Positions 46,144 to 59,049 are shown, counted from the first letter of the stretch. The stretch: DNA of 64,000 nt from Kwoniella bestiolae CBS 10118 (GCF_000512585.2 NC_089243.1:2170001-2234000), one strand, 5' to 3'. Translations and numbers: made by a program. Notes: generated by a model not told the origin, from the letters alone.

Positions 46144-46491
46144 GTGGAATGGCAAGGTCGCCGGTCACAAGGGGAGACGGTCCAGGCGGACAAGGTAGAA
46201 TGTGGGTCATGGACGAGGAGAGGAAAGATCAGATCACAGAAACAGAAACAGAATCAGAAGAGTTCGGTTGAGATTCAGAAGCGAAAGAAGATAAGACTTT
46301 TACATATATATTTGATCGATAGTCACATCAGGTCACATCACATGCATGAATTATATATCATCAGATACTTTACCTCTCATCTTGAACATAAGTACTCGAC
46401 GTCCATATAATCATGATTCTTTCCATCCCAATGTACCCTCCCTCCTTTCTCCTCTCTCGCTCTTCCAGATCGTAGCACGCACCAACCCAAC

Positions 46492-48142
46492 CTAAGACTC
46501 ATCATCGTCAATCTCCTCGATACTAGCAGCCTGTCTACTCCTCAGCTCTCCACCAGCTACGGGCGGAGGATTGACCTGAACACCCGTCGCACTAGCTTCG
46601 GTGGGTGATCCGGGCGATCCAGCGGGTGGTTCGCCTGCTCCAGCAGCTTGGGCCAGTTGATCGATGGGCTCTCCTGTGGAAGGAGAAGCTTTCGATTTTC
46701 TGGATGAGGTGGCACCAGCGAGCTTCTTCTTCTTGGAGGACTTTTTCTTGGGCTCGTCGTATGCCCATCCGGGGCGGAAGGAGTCGAACTGGGATGGTGA
46801 TGGTGTCAGCTTTGAGTCAAATCATGAACATGTTCATCTCTTAGGTGGAGACGTGAGATGCAGATTGGATGGTAACGTGGAGCAAGGGAAGAGAAAAAGG
46901 AATGACAACAGAGAGAGAAGGCCAGACGGGAAGAATAGCTAGTCGCAAGGGTAGATAGAAAGTAACCCAGAACCACACTCACAAACCCGACATCCTCAAA
47001 CAAATTCGGATAAATCCAAATAGCCCTCTTCATACTAACGACAGTGATACACCAAAAGATCAACCTAACAATAGCCAGCACGATGAATAGCCCCACCAAG
47101 ATTAATACCCCGATGGAGAGGTACCAAACGCCGATACGCAATTTGATGGGCCAGAGGGGGAACATGACCCCGGCAAGCATGATGACTACCATCGCTGCTC
47201 CGCCGAGGATGGTGTAGAGCGGGGAGCCGTCGTAGAACCATGTGTAGTATGAGGTCTCGTCGAAGGATTGTTGAGGGGCGAGGTGGAGGGTTTTTGGGGT
47301 GCCGGCGGGTGGGGGGACGGGGACGGGGGGTCGGTCGGTGCGGAGGAAGAATGCGCTGCGACGTGGAGACGAGTTAGCGGGATGTTGTGTATTATAAGGA
47401 TACGATTTAGGCTGTACAAAAACTGCAATGGTAGAGACAAGGTTGGTGGAGAAGATATGGAAGAAGAGTCTCGCATGCGATACTTTCATGAGATTTGGAA
47501 GGAGTATAGATGAGATAGATTAATATCCCGTCTCCGATACTCGTTGGTCTGGATCCACCATCCAAGCCAACCATACCACTTAGAAAGTACTCACTGAGGC
47601 AACAGCCTGACCATCAATGCTTTCGCTTCATCTTCATCCTTGAGTACAGGTACCTTCTTCAATTTCTGATATTGCGGTGAGAGCAACGTTCGAACGGCGG
47701 TTTTGCCTGTGAAGTTGGAGAGGAGCATATGAGTCAGTGAGATCACCATCGTCATTAGTCAGTCTCAGCATCAAAGAGAGGATAGTATGTACGGGACAGC
47801 CAATCGAGATTGACAGAGAGCACATCCACTCACCTTTAAAGTAATCCACCCTCTTGCCATTCAATATCCCCCTTCGCACTTTGGGTCCATTCTTCCCTCT
47901 TAGGAATTCGACTACATTCTTCAGCTCTGGATCTGCCTATATACCATCAAACACACTCGTCAGCTCCCGATAGTAGGGAGGAAAAGTTAGAGGGAAAGGA
48001 GACTAACTCGTTTCCTACAAATGAATCATTCAACATTAGCTTGAGCTCAGTTATCCCGCTCACTGCTTTCACTCATTGTGCAGAGAAAGACGCCCACTCA
48101 CTGTGCTTCTACCACTGGCGTAGCGTCTGCTGGGCCTGCCAT
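46492..48142 (-). CDS. SEC62: Sec62, subunit of the ER post-translational translocon
   Basis: The start MAGPADATPVVEAQ is a tiny first exon. Next come the cytosolic module ELKNVVEFLRGKNG, VRRGILNGKRVDYFKG and LLSPQYQKLKKVPVLKDED, then AFFLRTDRPPVPVPPPAGT. TMs read GGAAMVVIMLAGVMFPLWP and the adjacent IGVLILVGLFIVLAIVRLIF, and SMKRAIWIYPNLFEDVGF follows. The C-tail is basic (YDEPKKKSSKKKKLAG) and ends in an acidic EEIDDDES. This is the full Sec62 plan: two TM helices with both ends cytosolic. Sec62 works with Sec63 and Sec61 to translocate proteins after translation. Introns cut it into about seven exons. Confidence 0.95.
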
Positions 48143-48434
48143 TTTGGTGAGTATTCGATGAGATGTATTATATGTGATGTGGAGAAAGAAAGAAGAGACG
48201 AAGAGAAGAGAGAAGAAAGGAATTGATGGAAATGAGTTGTCGCGTTGGAGGAGACGGGGAGATCAAAGTGGAGTTCATATTGGCTCACACATCACAGTGT
48301 ATAAACTACCAAGATATCATCACAAACTTATTGCATGCAGATGACAAGCAGAAGGTGAACGCAGAGAGCAGATCAGGCAAGAGGAATAGCCCAATGAGTG
48401 ATGTATGCATATGCTATGTGGATTGACTATGAAA

Positions 48435-49649
48435 TTATAACCTAGGTCTCCTGTTCTTGGGTGCACCTTTACCCTTTGTCAAGACGTATGCCAACATCAC
48501 CGTCGTAGATGCTGATAATGACAGCCTAGAGAAGAATATCATGTTGGTCAGCTTGAGAATGAGAAGTATAAAGAAGAGATGGGACATACCATATCGCAGC
48601 GTACTGAGCATGTTGGTTCCTCAATTCCACATGAGGGGTTCTTCCAACTGGTATACCCTGGTTCATGAGTAATGTCGGAGCAGCATCTGGGTCTATCACA
48701 TCGAGAAAGAAGATATCAGCTCATGTATTCCCCTCTCCACTCTTATATCCTCATACCATGTCCAATACTAGGAGAAAAGAGAAGACCCCACCCACCTTCA
48801 AAAGCATCCACCAAAACAGGTTGCACCCCTCTCCCCACCCCACCAGCATACTCCGCCATACCGTCGATATCCTTCCAGAACCACTCATTCGTCCTCACAT
48901 TATTAGGTGGTGTCCACACATTCTGTTCCCCAGCTTTCGTCAACATCCCCTCAATCTCGTACGTCACACCGTCGCTTCCTCCATTAACGCTCAACCCGGG
49001 AGCAGGCTGTCGTCCCTCCCTGATAGCTGTCGCTCTGGTGGTGGTGATGAACCCTCTGTTGACGAGGATGATGGACCCGCTCTCACGCTGGAAGGGGAGG
49101 ATGAGGTGATACCCTGGGAAACCATCTTTGGTCTGGGGACCTTGGAGGATCGGTGGTCCGATGAATTGACCTCGGATGATCACTCGGCGGAATGAGAACT
49201 CGGGGAGGGCGGAGAGGCTACATGACACGGATTGAGATAGATCAGCCTCTGTTATAAGTATACTGTTTATATGTTTTCTGTGTGGGGTATTGTGTGTATA
49301 CGACAAATCACTATTGGGAAAGTTATACCCACTTGATATTATCAGGCAACAACATCGGATCCTTCTGCAAATTCCTATCAACCTCATCTATAAGATTCAA
49401 CTTCCATTGTAATCTCTGCAACTGCCATACCCCCAAAAATCCAGTCAAGATCGGAACACATATCAATACGAGGGTAGTAGGTCGAAGAAGCTGAGATCGG
49501 ATGTTATTGGATTTGGTGGTGTATTTGGGAGCGTTGGCGGAGGCAGTAGTGTTGGATCGGATGGGATTACGACGGGGTAAGATGGGTTTGGCAGTGCATA
49601 GAGCTGTCCGTCGCAGGGGGGATAGGAAGGAGAGGGTGGGTCTAGACAT
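48435..49649 (-). CDS. SHY1: Shy1/SURF1, cytochrome c oxidase assembly factor
   Basis: The start MSRPTLSFLSPLRRTALCTA is a basic mitochondrial presequence. TM1 is STTLVLICVPILTGFLGVWQ-like, ending in the SURF1 signature GFLGVWQLQRLQWKLNLIDE. Then come FRRVIIRGQFIGPPILQGPQ, YHLILPFQRESGSIILVNRG (the conserved W/LVNRG box), IEGMLTKAGEQNVWTPPNN and EWFWKDIDGMAEYAGG. The end has GRTPHVELRNQHAQYAAIW, the second signature, and a final TM ending in a basic tail (KNRRPRL). SURF1 is an inner-membrane protein needed for heme-containing Cox1 assembly. All key landmarks are present, so it looks intact. A TATATAAA box lies 57 nt upstream (49706-49713, minus). Confidence 0.95.
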
Positions 49650-49863
49650 GGTGAGGCGATGCTTATGACATTAAGAGAAGAAGATGAATGAAGATATGAG
49701 AATGGTTTATATAGATAGGGTGGAGTGTGAAGTAAAAGTTGGAAAAAGTCGAAATGACGGTCCAGTCAATCCATGTAAACAAATCAATCATTCATCATCC
49801 TCTCTTCTCTCTTCTCTCTCTCTTCTCATTCGAACAATCAATAACAATGTCAATATAGCATCC

Positions 49864-52260
49864 ATGGACCTCCCATTCACTCCCCATCGCAACGATGGGA
49901 ACACCAACACGGACATCAACCATGCATCGAGCTCAAACACTAGGACAGATGTGGACCACCTCAACCTCCCTCCACTCCCCACGTTGATTAGCTGGTCACA
50001 CCGTCCTCAGGCTGTCGCCAAGTGCTTTATCAGTGATGTATACAAGATGCAGGCGGTGGTGCAGAGGGGGATGGAGGGGATGATATATGCTTCGAGGGGT
50101 GAGTGGGGTTCAATAGAAGATACATGATTCGTCTGATCGTGTTCAGCGTGACTCTAAGCTCAAGAGCGGGGTAGCACCGTATTATCTGGTTGAACATGAA
50201 TGTACGGCATGTCACTGATACACACCCCCTTAGATATCTTCCTCCTAGATCGATTCCCATGTAGGATGGTAGACATAGTAGCGTGGGTAGCAGGGGTAGA
50301 TCATAAAGAGACGACCATGACTGTTACTCGTGAGTTCGGACCACCCCTTCTCATCCTGCCAAGGTGTATATACTATACTGATCCCACGGATATATCAGTC
50401 GACGACGGAGACGGTCAACATATACTACCCTCTCTCATACGACTATCACCCATCAACACCTCATCTACATCAACCTTTACCTCCAAGTCAAGTAAACCCC
50501 CCTCAACGTCATTCGCTACAGCGTCTGAGCGTAGGCTGGCCAAACGCAAAGCCATCGAGGAAGCTGAAGAGGCCTCACGATCCAATCGGTCCAACTTCAA
50601 CGGATATCCTAGGGCATTCCAACGTAGAGACATACGAGTAGGCGATACTGTCAGGATCATAGGCAAAGTGGACGAGTGGATGAGGAAGAAGTCTGATGGA
50701 AGTAGCGAGTGGGTTAGACAGGTCGTGGTTGATGAGAATGCTGGGGGATGTATAGGTGGGTATATTACTTCATCTGAATTGCATATCATCCGATCCTTCT
50801 ACTATCCACTTCCTGTATCATTGTTCATCTCGGAGTGAGGCTGATGTATATTTATCTCTCCTGACAGCCATTGTCGATCCTGACGCTCAATACACTCATA
50901 CATTCCAAGTCATCCACCTTCATCAGACACTATACTCTCGTCCATTCGTCCTGCCCGACCTGTCAATACCGAACAAAAGCCCTCCGATATCGCCCAGGAG
51001 AAATACATCCGTTTCGCATCACGATCCAAACATGTCTGATAGCTTAGGGATGACGTTGACAAGTGAAGCACCTAGTGAACTGAGTGTGATCGACGCTGAG
51101 CCAGAGGTAAGTCGACGCTCTTCTCTACCGCATGTACCCTCCGCCTTGAGGTTGCGGATGCTCGTGTGCTCATACATTCAATACTTGTGGGTGATTACGA
51201 TGTGACAGCGTGCTGATTGTAGTTGATCTTGTAGCTCCGCGACCCAACCAAACTCCGCTCGTCCCAATTGACAGACCGTACATTCCGTCAATACATGTTG
51301 GACCACATGAGCCAAGAAACCATCAAGGCGATATATCAAGCGTCCGAATTGGGTCAAGAGGTATTGCACAGAGAGCTGGAATGTTATTTCCCGGAATATA
51401 GAGATATCCGTTCCTCCACATCTCAAAATGGTCACCAGAGATACTTGGCAAAGAATAATACCGGCTCAGGTGTGTTTACGGATAGTACGAAGATGAATAC
51501 TCCCCCGACTTCGATGTCAGTGGATCACTCTACACCAACACAGAAGACGTATATATCCAGGAGGAGACCGAACAAAACAAATTACGCTTCTTCCGCTCTT
51601 GGTTTACTTAAACCATTCACGCCTTCTTCTATATTGTCCAACGAACGACTGTATACCTTGGCTAGATTGGTGGTGGATAGTGAGGTACGGAAAGAGGAAC
51701 GAAGGCGACGAAGGAGGATAAGGGATGGTACGGCTACGAAGAAGGATCTGTCGGTCGAGGCGGACAGGAAATGTAAAGCAGGATCGACAAATGGAAAGGA
51801 CAGTATTGGATGTACAATAGATGAGAAGGAGAGGACCAAGAAGGTTGAGAGGCTGGTAGGATGGGCAATAAGGAATGTATCAGAGGAAGGCAATCTGGTT
51901 CAAGTCACTCTACCATCCACCCCCACCTCATCCTCGCAGCGGTACACTAAACGAGAGAATCAAGATATATATGGGTACCTTCCCCTCCCCTCCCAGATGT
52001 TGTTACCACTTCTCATCCCCCACCTACTCGCTGAGAGGGAGTTCCGGAAGAACTCGATAAGACGGAAGAACGATTTCAAGTCCCTAAATGGGATGACGGT
52101 GGACGAGGTGACATGCGTGATGAGACAATGGGGATTGGAGGGCAGATGGGAGAGAGTGGGCGATTGGAATATTGAGGATGCGCTGGAGTATGGGTATGGG
52201 AGGGGGTTGTTGAGGAAGGAAGGGGTTGGGTATTGGGTGGTGGATGGGTATGAGGGATGA
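49864..52260 (+). CDS. STN1: Stn1, OB-fold subunit of the telomere CST complex
   Basis: The start MDLPFTPHRNDGNTNT is followed by LPTLISWSHRPQAVAKCFIS. The Stn1 OB-fold starts at DIFLLDRFPCRMVDIVAWV, then AGVDHKETTMTVTLDDGDGQ. A long Ser-rich insert follows, then RRDIRVGDTVRIIGKVDEW, WVRQVVVDENAGGCIAIVDP and HTFQVIHLHQTLY. R/K-V-x-I-V-G-x-V and D-D-G-S/D-G are the recognised Stn1 patterns. The C-terminal half has TDRTFRQYMLDHMSQETIK, YQASELGQEVLHRELECYF and a winged-helix-like end (MTVDEVTCVMRQWGLEGRW). Stn1 binds Ten1 and telomeric ssDNA, limits telomerase and recruits primase. Serine- and threonine-rich linkers are expanded relative to yeasts. An upstream in-frame extension to 49684 was left out as UTR. 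Five or six exons. Confidence 0.83.
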
Positions 52261-52735
52261 AAGACTGAATAAATCACCTTGTTTGCATACGAATTGTGTA
52301 GTGTTGTGTTGTATCTTGTCATGATTGCCATGTTGTATCTACTGTGTTATACTAGTATGCATGTCTCGCACACTTTGCTGTTCATGTATTGCTTTCATCG
52401 TCATCGTTGCCGTTGCCGTCATCGTCGTCATTGCCCTTGATCCCATCACATGTCATGTCTCAATTGACCTCCACCCACAACGCAACACTATTCAATCCAA
52501 TTCAATTGATATCATCCATCTCTCCTTTGTACTTCCTTTCAACACCTCGACATCTATATTCTTTCTTCCCAATTCAGAGCGCATGATCAACAAAGGGACA
52601 GAGGTATCCACCAATACATAATCCTTGTGCTTGATTGAACCTGATTCGACAGATAGCTGAGCCAAGAACCTATTCAACTCGCTTTACCCTCTTGATCCCG
52701 ACCACACCTTCCTCCCCCCCCCTCAGCCACGAACA
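52261..52735. other. Intergenic region with TCG/GCC-type trinucleotide repeat
   Basis: 475 nt between Stn1 and the prenyltransferase. Positions about 52396-52434 are a degenerate CATCGT/GCCGTT trinucleotide tract. Pyrimidine runs (CCCCCCCC at about 52714) precede the next ATG. Confidence 0.5.
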
Positions 52736-54395
52736 ATGGACTACTCCAACCTGAGGAAAACACTCCACACCCCAGGATGGACAGATTCGCAAGAGCGGGT
52801 GAGTGAGCACATCTCAACAACGCCAATGGCAGTAGAACGAGACGAGCTGATATACCGCATACCCTCAGACCCTGCTCGAACCGTACACTTACATATCCGC
52901 CAACCCAGGTAAAGAGTTCAGAGGGAAATTGATAGATGCTTTCAACGTTTGGTTGAAAGTGCCCGAAGAGGATTTGAAGGTGGTTACGAGGATTGTGAGG
53001 ATGCTGCATAATGCCAGTTTGCTGTGAGTGGGATCTTTGGACATAATGTTCAACCCTGTATAAGAAATAGTAGCAGGACAGACATACAGACATCCCAGCT
53101 CGTCTGCTTTTGATACCCGCTGCCATACATATGTGTACTATGACAATTCAGCTGATATCACAATGTGAACCTAGGATGGACGACGTGGAGGACAATTCCG
53201 AACTTCGTCGTGGATTACCAGTAGCGCACACCATCTATGGTATACCGCAGACGATCAATACGGCGAACTACGTCTATTTCTTAGCTATGCAGGAACTGTT
53301 ATCCCTGAGGAGTAAAGATAAAGAAGGGAAGGATGTAGACGTAGTGGGATTGGTGACTGGTAGGTCCACAATGTCACTCAAACATTATCTCATCTCTCCC
53401 CAAGGACCACCTCACATCTACCAGAGATTTTTCGCACTATTGACGGCTCTTGAGTTGTCGTAGACGAGCTGCTCCACCTGCATAGAGGACAGGGCCTGGA
53501 TCTGTTCTGGCGGGATACATTGACCTGTCCGACGGAGAAGGAATATGTAGATATGGTATTAGGCAGTGAGTCGACCCGCATCCTGTTCATCAAAGAAACT
53601 GACTAACTTGTCGTCAAATTCAGAGGCAGGAGGTTTACTCAGACTAGCAGTGAAGTTGATGATGGCCAAATCGGGGTCTAATGTGTGAGCAAAAAATTCA
53701 AAATATCACTTGACATCTCCCATAATCCTGATCGACAAGAGAACACCACGTAAATCCAAATGTGCTGATTCATTTCCTTTGTCTCCATATCGTAGCGACT
53801 ACGTGCCGCTGGTCAATCTCATATCTGTTTGGTTCCAGATCAGAGACGATTACATGAATCTGCAGTCGACCGAGGTGAGCGATTTGCTCTTGTGCTAGCC
53901 GTAGCTTGCGAGTCCTTTCATCGTCACCGAGGATCAAGCTCACTACGATATGTTTTCCATGTGTATAGTACGAAGCGAACAAAGGGTATTGCGAAGATCT
54001 GACAGAAGGCAAATTCAGTTTCCCCGTGGTTCATGGAGTCAGAGCGGATGATTCGAATAGGCAAATCCTAAGTGAGTAGGAAAGATTAGATTCCTCTTTC
54101 CCAAGTCGTCACCAGGCATCTAAACCCCATTTCAATCTGTCAATGTGCCCCCGAAACAGCGCTGATTTTGATCTACTCTTCCTTAGACGTCCTGCAGAAG
54201 AAGACCACCTCGGTCTCGTTGAAGAAGCACGTGGTAGACTACCTACGGGACGAAACGAAATCCTTCGAATATACCAAGAAGATAATTATAAGTCTGCAGA
54301 ATCAGATCGAGGAGGAGATCAGAGACTTAGGCGGGAACAGGTATCTGGAAATGGCCATCAAGTCTTTGGCTTTGGGCGAAGACAGTCAGACTTGA
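52736..54395 (+). CDS. BTS1: Geranylgeranyl diphosphate synthase
   Basis: The start MDYSNLRKTLHTPGWTDSQE is followed by LLEPYTYISANPGKEFRGKL, the FxxGK-type region. The first aspartate-rich motif is MDDVEDNSELRRGLPVAH (DDxxD). The second is QIRDDYMNLQSTEY (DDYxN). Between are YGIPQTINTANYVYFLAMQE, ELLHLHRGQGLDLFWRDTL and KAGGLLRLAVKLMM. Then come GKFSFPVVHGVRAD and VDYLRDETKSFEYTKKIIIS. This is the full GGPPS layout. The enzyme condenses FPP with IPP to make the C20 donor for protein geranylgeranylation and carotenoids. The residue before DDxxD, which helps set chain length, is encoded at an exon junction near 53175. About eight exons. Confidence 0.95.
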
Positions 54396-54778
54396 GGCGA
54401 ATGAGGGAGCAACGTATATGGTTTGGTAGTGTTTCGGATGAGATGTTCGCGACGAAATGTCATGTTGTATGTTTATATGTGTATATCGTATTGGAGGACT
54501 GTACTATTTTATTGAAGATCTTTTGCTTGGCCGACTCAACCAGAATCAAGACCATAATCATCCAATATCATAATCATACCAATGCATTGCCAATGTCTAT
54601 CCTTGAAGGAGCATCAAATTATAAATGTCTATTCCCAAACCTGAAAAAACAGCATCAAATGTCTCTCTCCTCATCATAAAACGATCTCCTCTATGAACGT
54701 GCATCACTCCATCAACCCCCCCATATCTACAGGAACAACACACCGTGTTATACGAGCATATCGTATTGTACGCTATAC

Positions 54779-57028
54779 TCATAGTCTACCCTCAACTTGC
54801 AACCTCTCCGCAGCCTTGGCCTCGGCCTCTCTAGCTTTAGCAGCGACCACCTCTGGAGCAGTCTCATCTTCCGACTTCATGCTGATGATGGTATCTTCGA
54901 TGGCGTTGTGTCGCTCATCCAAGACGTAGTTCTTGGTGAAGATACCGAAGATCAACGAAATGAAGGAAGTGAGGAGGGCGGCGAGGTAGAGGGGCTTGAC
55001 GGCTTCGTCGTAGGCTGTGATAGTCGCAGGATATCAGCGTGGTGCTTTTTGTGAACAGACATCTGATGGAGATATTATCTTGAGTTGTTTGACTCACCTT
55101 TCACGATCAATGCTCTAGGCTCAGCAGCTCTGGCCACATAGATAGACCCGAAGATCTCGGCGAGGGCCGTAGCATTGTGATTATAATACTCCCCGACGTA
55201 CTGTTCGAGCAATTGGGGGACCCGTCGATTCCACACAGAAGCAGCGATCGCCGATCCGATGGCTCCACCAATAGAGGTCCACAAAGCCAAGATGGAAGCG
55301 GCGAGGGCCATATCGTTGTGCGGGACGGAAGCCTGCGAAGCGACCTGAGAGGAGATGACGGAAATAGCCCCTCCGAGGGAAATCATTACTCTGGAAGAGA
55401 CGATGACGGCGTTGGATCCGTTGCCAGCTACTGAGAGGTAGTTCAACCCCATACCGATGATTCGGAAGCATAGACCGGAGATTTGGAGGTATTTGAATCG
55501 ATGGGTGTATCGTTGGATCAAGCCCGCAGGGACGGCCAGACCACACAGGCCAACTGTGAGGATGTTGAGGATGTAGGTGTAATCTTTGGACTGTGGTTAG
55601 GGGATAGACATCAGTCAAGGAACCACCATCAGGGAAACGATAAAAGACGGGAGATAACCTACGTCGTAATCCCTGGCAACCCACAGCCAAGAAGACCAAT
55701 AGGCATCAGAGAGGTACCCAGAGAAGTAATACATGAAATCGATACCGACAGCGCAGATGAAGGTCCTGTTGAAGATTCGCAAAGGCATGATAGGGTGAGA
55801 AGCGAATTTCCATTCCCAAACGACCGTAGCGATGAACAAGATCCCTCCAACGACGAGCAGAGCGATCAGTGAAGGGTTCTTGTATCCCCCGATGGCGGTG
55901 GTGGACAGGGTGAAGGGAGTGAGGATACAACCGAATGCGAAACCGAGCAACAACAAACCGACGGCGTCGATCTTTCGGGCGTAATCGATGAGGATGGCGC
56001 TGATGGATCGTCTGGGGGTTTGGACCTGGGACAAGACTCGTTCTCTGGCGTAGGTGGAGGAGGCGAGAGAGAGGGCGCCAAGTTTCTTGGCTCGTCTATC
56101 TGCCCACAAGAGAATCAAGACGGAGGGAGTGACCACCGCAGGAATGATGATGCAGAACATTCCGTATCCCCATCTCCAGCCATTGACGGTCGTATAGGCT
56201 CCAATGCCTGCAGCGATATCTCCCGCAACGAACGCGAATGGGATGTAGGGGACGGACACAAGGGCATTGACCAATCCTCGGTATTGTAACGAGGTGATAT
56301 CACCAAGTAAGATGGTTTGGGTGAAAGATAAAGCGGTATCACCGAGAGTGGAGATGACTTGTCCACCCGCGACGTCGCCTACGGATTTGGACGATGCAAT
56401 GACGATGTATCCGATGGTGTAGAAGATGACACCAAAGGCGATGGCGACGGGACGGGACCACAGATCGGCAAGCTTAGCGATGAAAGGTTTGGCCACACCC
56501 GACATGATGGCGGTGATGACGCTGATCGTACCGAGGACGGTGTGTTCGCCGTACGCAGAGGTAGCGAAGGGGGTGTCTATGGAATTGAGCGGGGGATATC
56601 AGCTTGGATCATACGTTGCACTTGATGCGCAGCCACTCACAGAGATAGGTGGTGTTAGAGCTCAAAGCATAAGCACAAGCGAGAAGACCAATCGAGCTGT
56701 TTGAAGATGACACACCAACTCATCAGCTCATCCAGTCCACCATGGTATGTACGATGAGCGCCCAAACTTACACCCATAAAACCCAGAGTTTCGCACCCTT
56801 GCCAAAGACCATATAAAGCGCCTCGATCTTAGCTACACCAGGGTATTTTTCGATCGAGTTGATGCTCTGTTTCTCAGAGTGATCGTCCTGCTCAGACCCG
56901 GACGGGTGGTTCTCGCTATCTGGCAACGCGGTCTTAGCGTCCTTGGTAGTTGGGAGATCGGTGTCGGCTCGGGAGAATCCCGGTCGAGAGTCGAGGGTGG
57001 GCACCTCGGCGGAGAGTCTTGAGGTCAT
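54779..57028 (-). CDS. Siderophore-iron transporter (SIT family MFS)
   Basis: The start MTSRLSAEVPTLDSRPGFSR leads to a 70-residue acidic N-tail with HSEKQSINSIEKYPGVAKIE, then TM1. Further motifs are SVITAIMSGVAKPFIAKLAD, LWSRPVAIAFGVIFYTIGYI, GGQVISTLGDTALSFTQTIL, NGWRWGYGMFCIIIPAVV, LIDYARKIDAVGLLLLGFA and PIMPLRIFNRTFICAVGID. YFSGYLSDAYWSSWLWVARD and the ISLGGAISVISSQVASQAS segment follow. The C-terminus is a long charged helix ending EAKAAERLQVEGRL. About 14 TM segments and the A-K-L-A-D-x-W/x-R-P motif are typical of Sit1/Arn/Mir transporters, which import ferric siderophores with protons. The siderophore is not predictable. Cryptococcus-type fungi often take up siderophores made by others. 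TATATAAAG lies about 107 nt upstream. Confidence 0.93.
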
Positions 57029-57134
57029 GGTGAGGGCTGTATTGATGGGTCTAACCCAAGATGTCTTGAAGAATGGAATTGGTGATGGGGTGAGAAGAGA
57101 GAAGGATTGCAGATAAAAACCAAGATACGTCCTG

Positions 57135-57143
57135 CTTTATATA
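57135..57143 (-). promoter_or_regulatory. TATA box of the siderophore transporter
   Basis: TATATAAAG on the minus strand, about 107 nt upstream of the ATG at 57028. An AGATAA core is at about 57105. The rest of 57029-57836 is a divergent promoter shared with the MaoC-type gene. Confidence 0.5.
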
Positions 57144-57836
57144 GCTAACTAGATCACGGAAAAAAATACACAAAAATAAATTGAAAAACTGTGGAGCGTG
57201 TCTTCTCGGTAAATTGTGGCTTTGGATTAAGGGAGAGGGAGATCAGAAACCACAGAAGGAGAGATGATCGGTATGGATCCCTTAAACTCAACGACTTGTT
57301 CATCCGACGACATGAAGATTGTGATCAGATTCCGGAGATACAGGTGTCTCTGTGTCTGCCTGAGGGAAAGAGCCTTCCTCCCTAATCCTCGACCCGACCA
57401 CCATATCGTGGCCGTACCTGATACGAACCTGTGGAGCATAAGAACAGTTAACTCACATGTAGATCTACCTACCTCTAACCTAGCGCTTCTTTTTGGAAAA
57501 CGGAAATTTTTTTATCCTGCGTTCGGCCGATATCAGATAACTATACTCGCCTTGTGGTGATGTTTACTCAGTACATCGTATCTGATAAAAGTCAATCCCT
57601 GAATGAGATTATGCCATCCCATCCCATCGGGTGTTTTCGGTTGAGTACAAAACTAAAACCGACTTTTTCACCCCTGAGAGTTGAGAGTCTTGGCGAGATG
57701 TATTTTCGTTTATCCTCTACTCATATTTCCCTTTTCGTCTTCACCTTGACCACCGCAGCTCAGTCTCAATCGCTTCGCTTCCGCCTTTGTTACAGTACAG
57801 GACTGCAGATCCAGACCTGCTATCATTCGAACAAAC

Positions 57837-59049
57837 ATGAAGTTCCGGTATATCCGCTCAATCCATGCACATCCGATCACTCGCCCCCGCAGCAATGTCC
57901 TGACCACATCTCGGGCGAACCGTGTCGCTACCTCTAGGGCATACTCGTCTTCTTCCCCCCGATCGCCTTCGATTCAGGACTGGATAGGCGCTTTGACTAA
58001 CCTTCCCCCGAAATATGATTACGACACCCTCGACCCGGAGCGCCTATCTCAATTAAGGAGGGTTTTACCGACTCGTCAATCAGGAGAGTACCTCGAAGAT
58101 TTACGTGAAGGTACGGAGGTGGACCCAGCATCTCATTGGGTGCTGTTCAGACCTAAACCGATGTTGAGGGATTTGGGGCTAGATGGGACCAGTACGGTTA
58201 GTATGATTCATGATATCGCAGTTGAGCATTCATCATTATTTCCCACTGCACCTTATCGGATATGGTATGATCTGATTATGTGCACATTTCTTTCCATTCG
58301 GTCGAACATCCAAATGCACTGTTGCCAAAAATGACGTGATTAATACATAGGAATACAACGCACCGTCCCCCTACACCCGAAGAATGTGGGCAGGAGGATC
58401 AATCGAATGGTCTGCTTCGAATTGTCCGCTGAGGGTAGGCGAGAGAGTCACGCAGATTGTCAATGTACCAAAGGTGGAGTACAAGAAGGATATGATATTT
58501 GTGAACCAGCAGTTGCGGATATATCCTGGGACCGTTAGTCAAGACTGCCAGAACCAGGGGGATAGCTGGTCGATAAGGGAGATACGTACACATGTATTTA
58601 GGAAGGAGTCTCCGATGTCAACCACCCCACTCAAGCCTAACGACATTGGACCTGAGAAGGCTCTTGGGGAGACGCTATCAGAATTGGACAATCCAGATAT
58701 CTCATTCACCTACACTCCGACCTCACCACTCCTCTTCCTGTACTCTGCTCTCACGCATAACCCGCATAAAGTGCATTACGACCATCCCTGGACAACTACG
58801 AAGGAAGGACATCCAAGACCGCTCGTTCACGGTCCATTGACAGCTACGTTGCTGATTGAATTGGCCAATCTGAACAGACCTTCACCTGGGAAGAAATTAA
58901 GGGAGTTTAGGTATAGAGCTACAAGTCCAATGGTGATTGATGATCCCATTCAGCTGGTTGGTAGGTATACGAAAGATCAACAGGGAGTAGACCTATGGGC
59001 TGTACAGAGTGGGAAAGTGGGGATGAAGGCTTCAGCTCACTACCATTAA
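57837..59049 (+). CDS. MaoC/HTD2-type hydratase, possibly mitochondrial itaconyl-CoA hydratase
   Basis: Two exons (57837-58196 and 58351-59049) join in phase. The N-terminus is Arg/Ser/Thr-rich with few acids (MKFRYIRSIHAHPITRPRSN), a likely mitochondrial presequence. The body has SIQDWIGALTNLPPKYDYDT, SHWVLFRPKPMLRDLGLDG, RRMWAGGSIEWSASNCPLRV, PLLFLYSALTHNPHKVHYDH and HPRPLVHGPLTATLLIELA. The N-x-H-x-x-H-x-D block is the hot-dog hydratase active-site region, and VHGPLTATLL is the C-terminal hydratase signature. The family covers HTD2 (mitochondrial FAS), mesaconyl-C4-CoA hydratase and fungal or bacterial itaconyl-CoA hydratase (Ich). The next gene is a CitE-type lyase, so an Ich role is attractive. 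That assignment is inference from adjacency; HTD2 remains possible. Confidence 0.85.

Noticed and set aside
46800..46945. Plus-strand frames over the SEC62 locus
   Set aside because: Antisense shadows of SEC62, whose domains read clearly on the minus strand.
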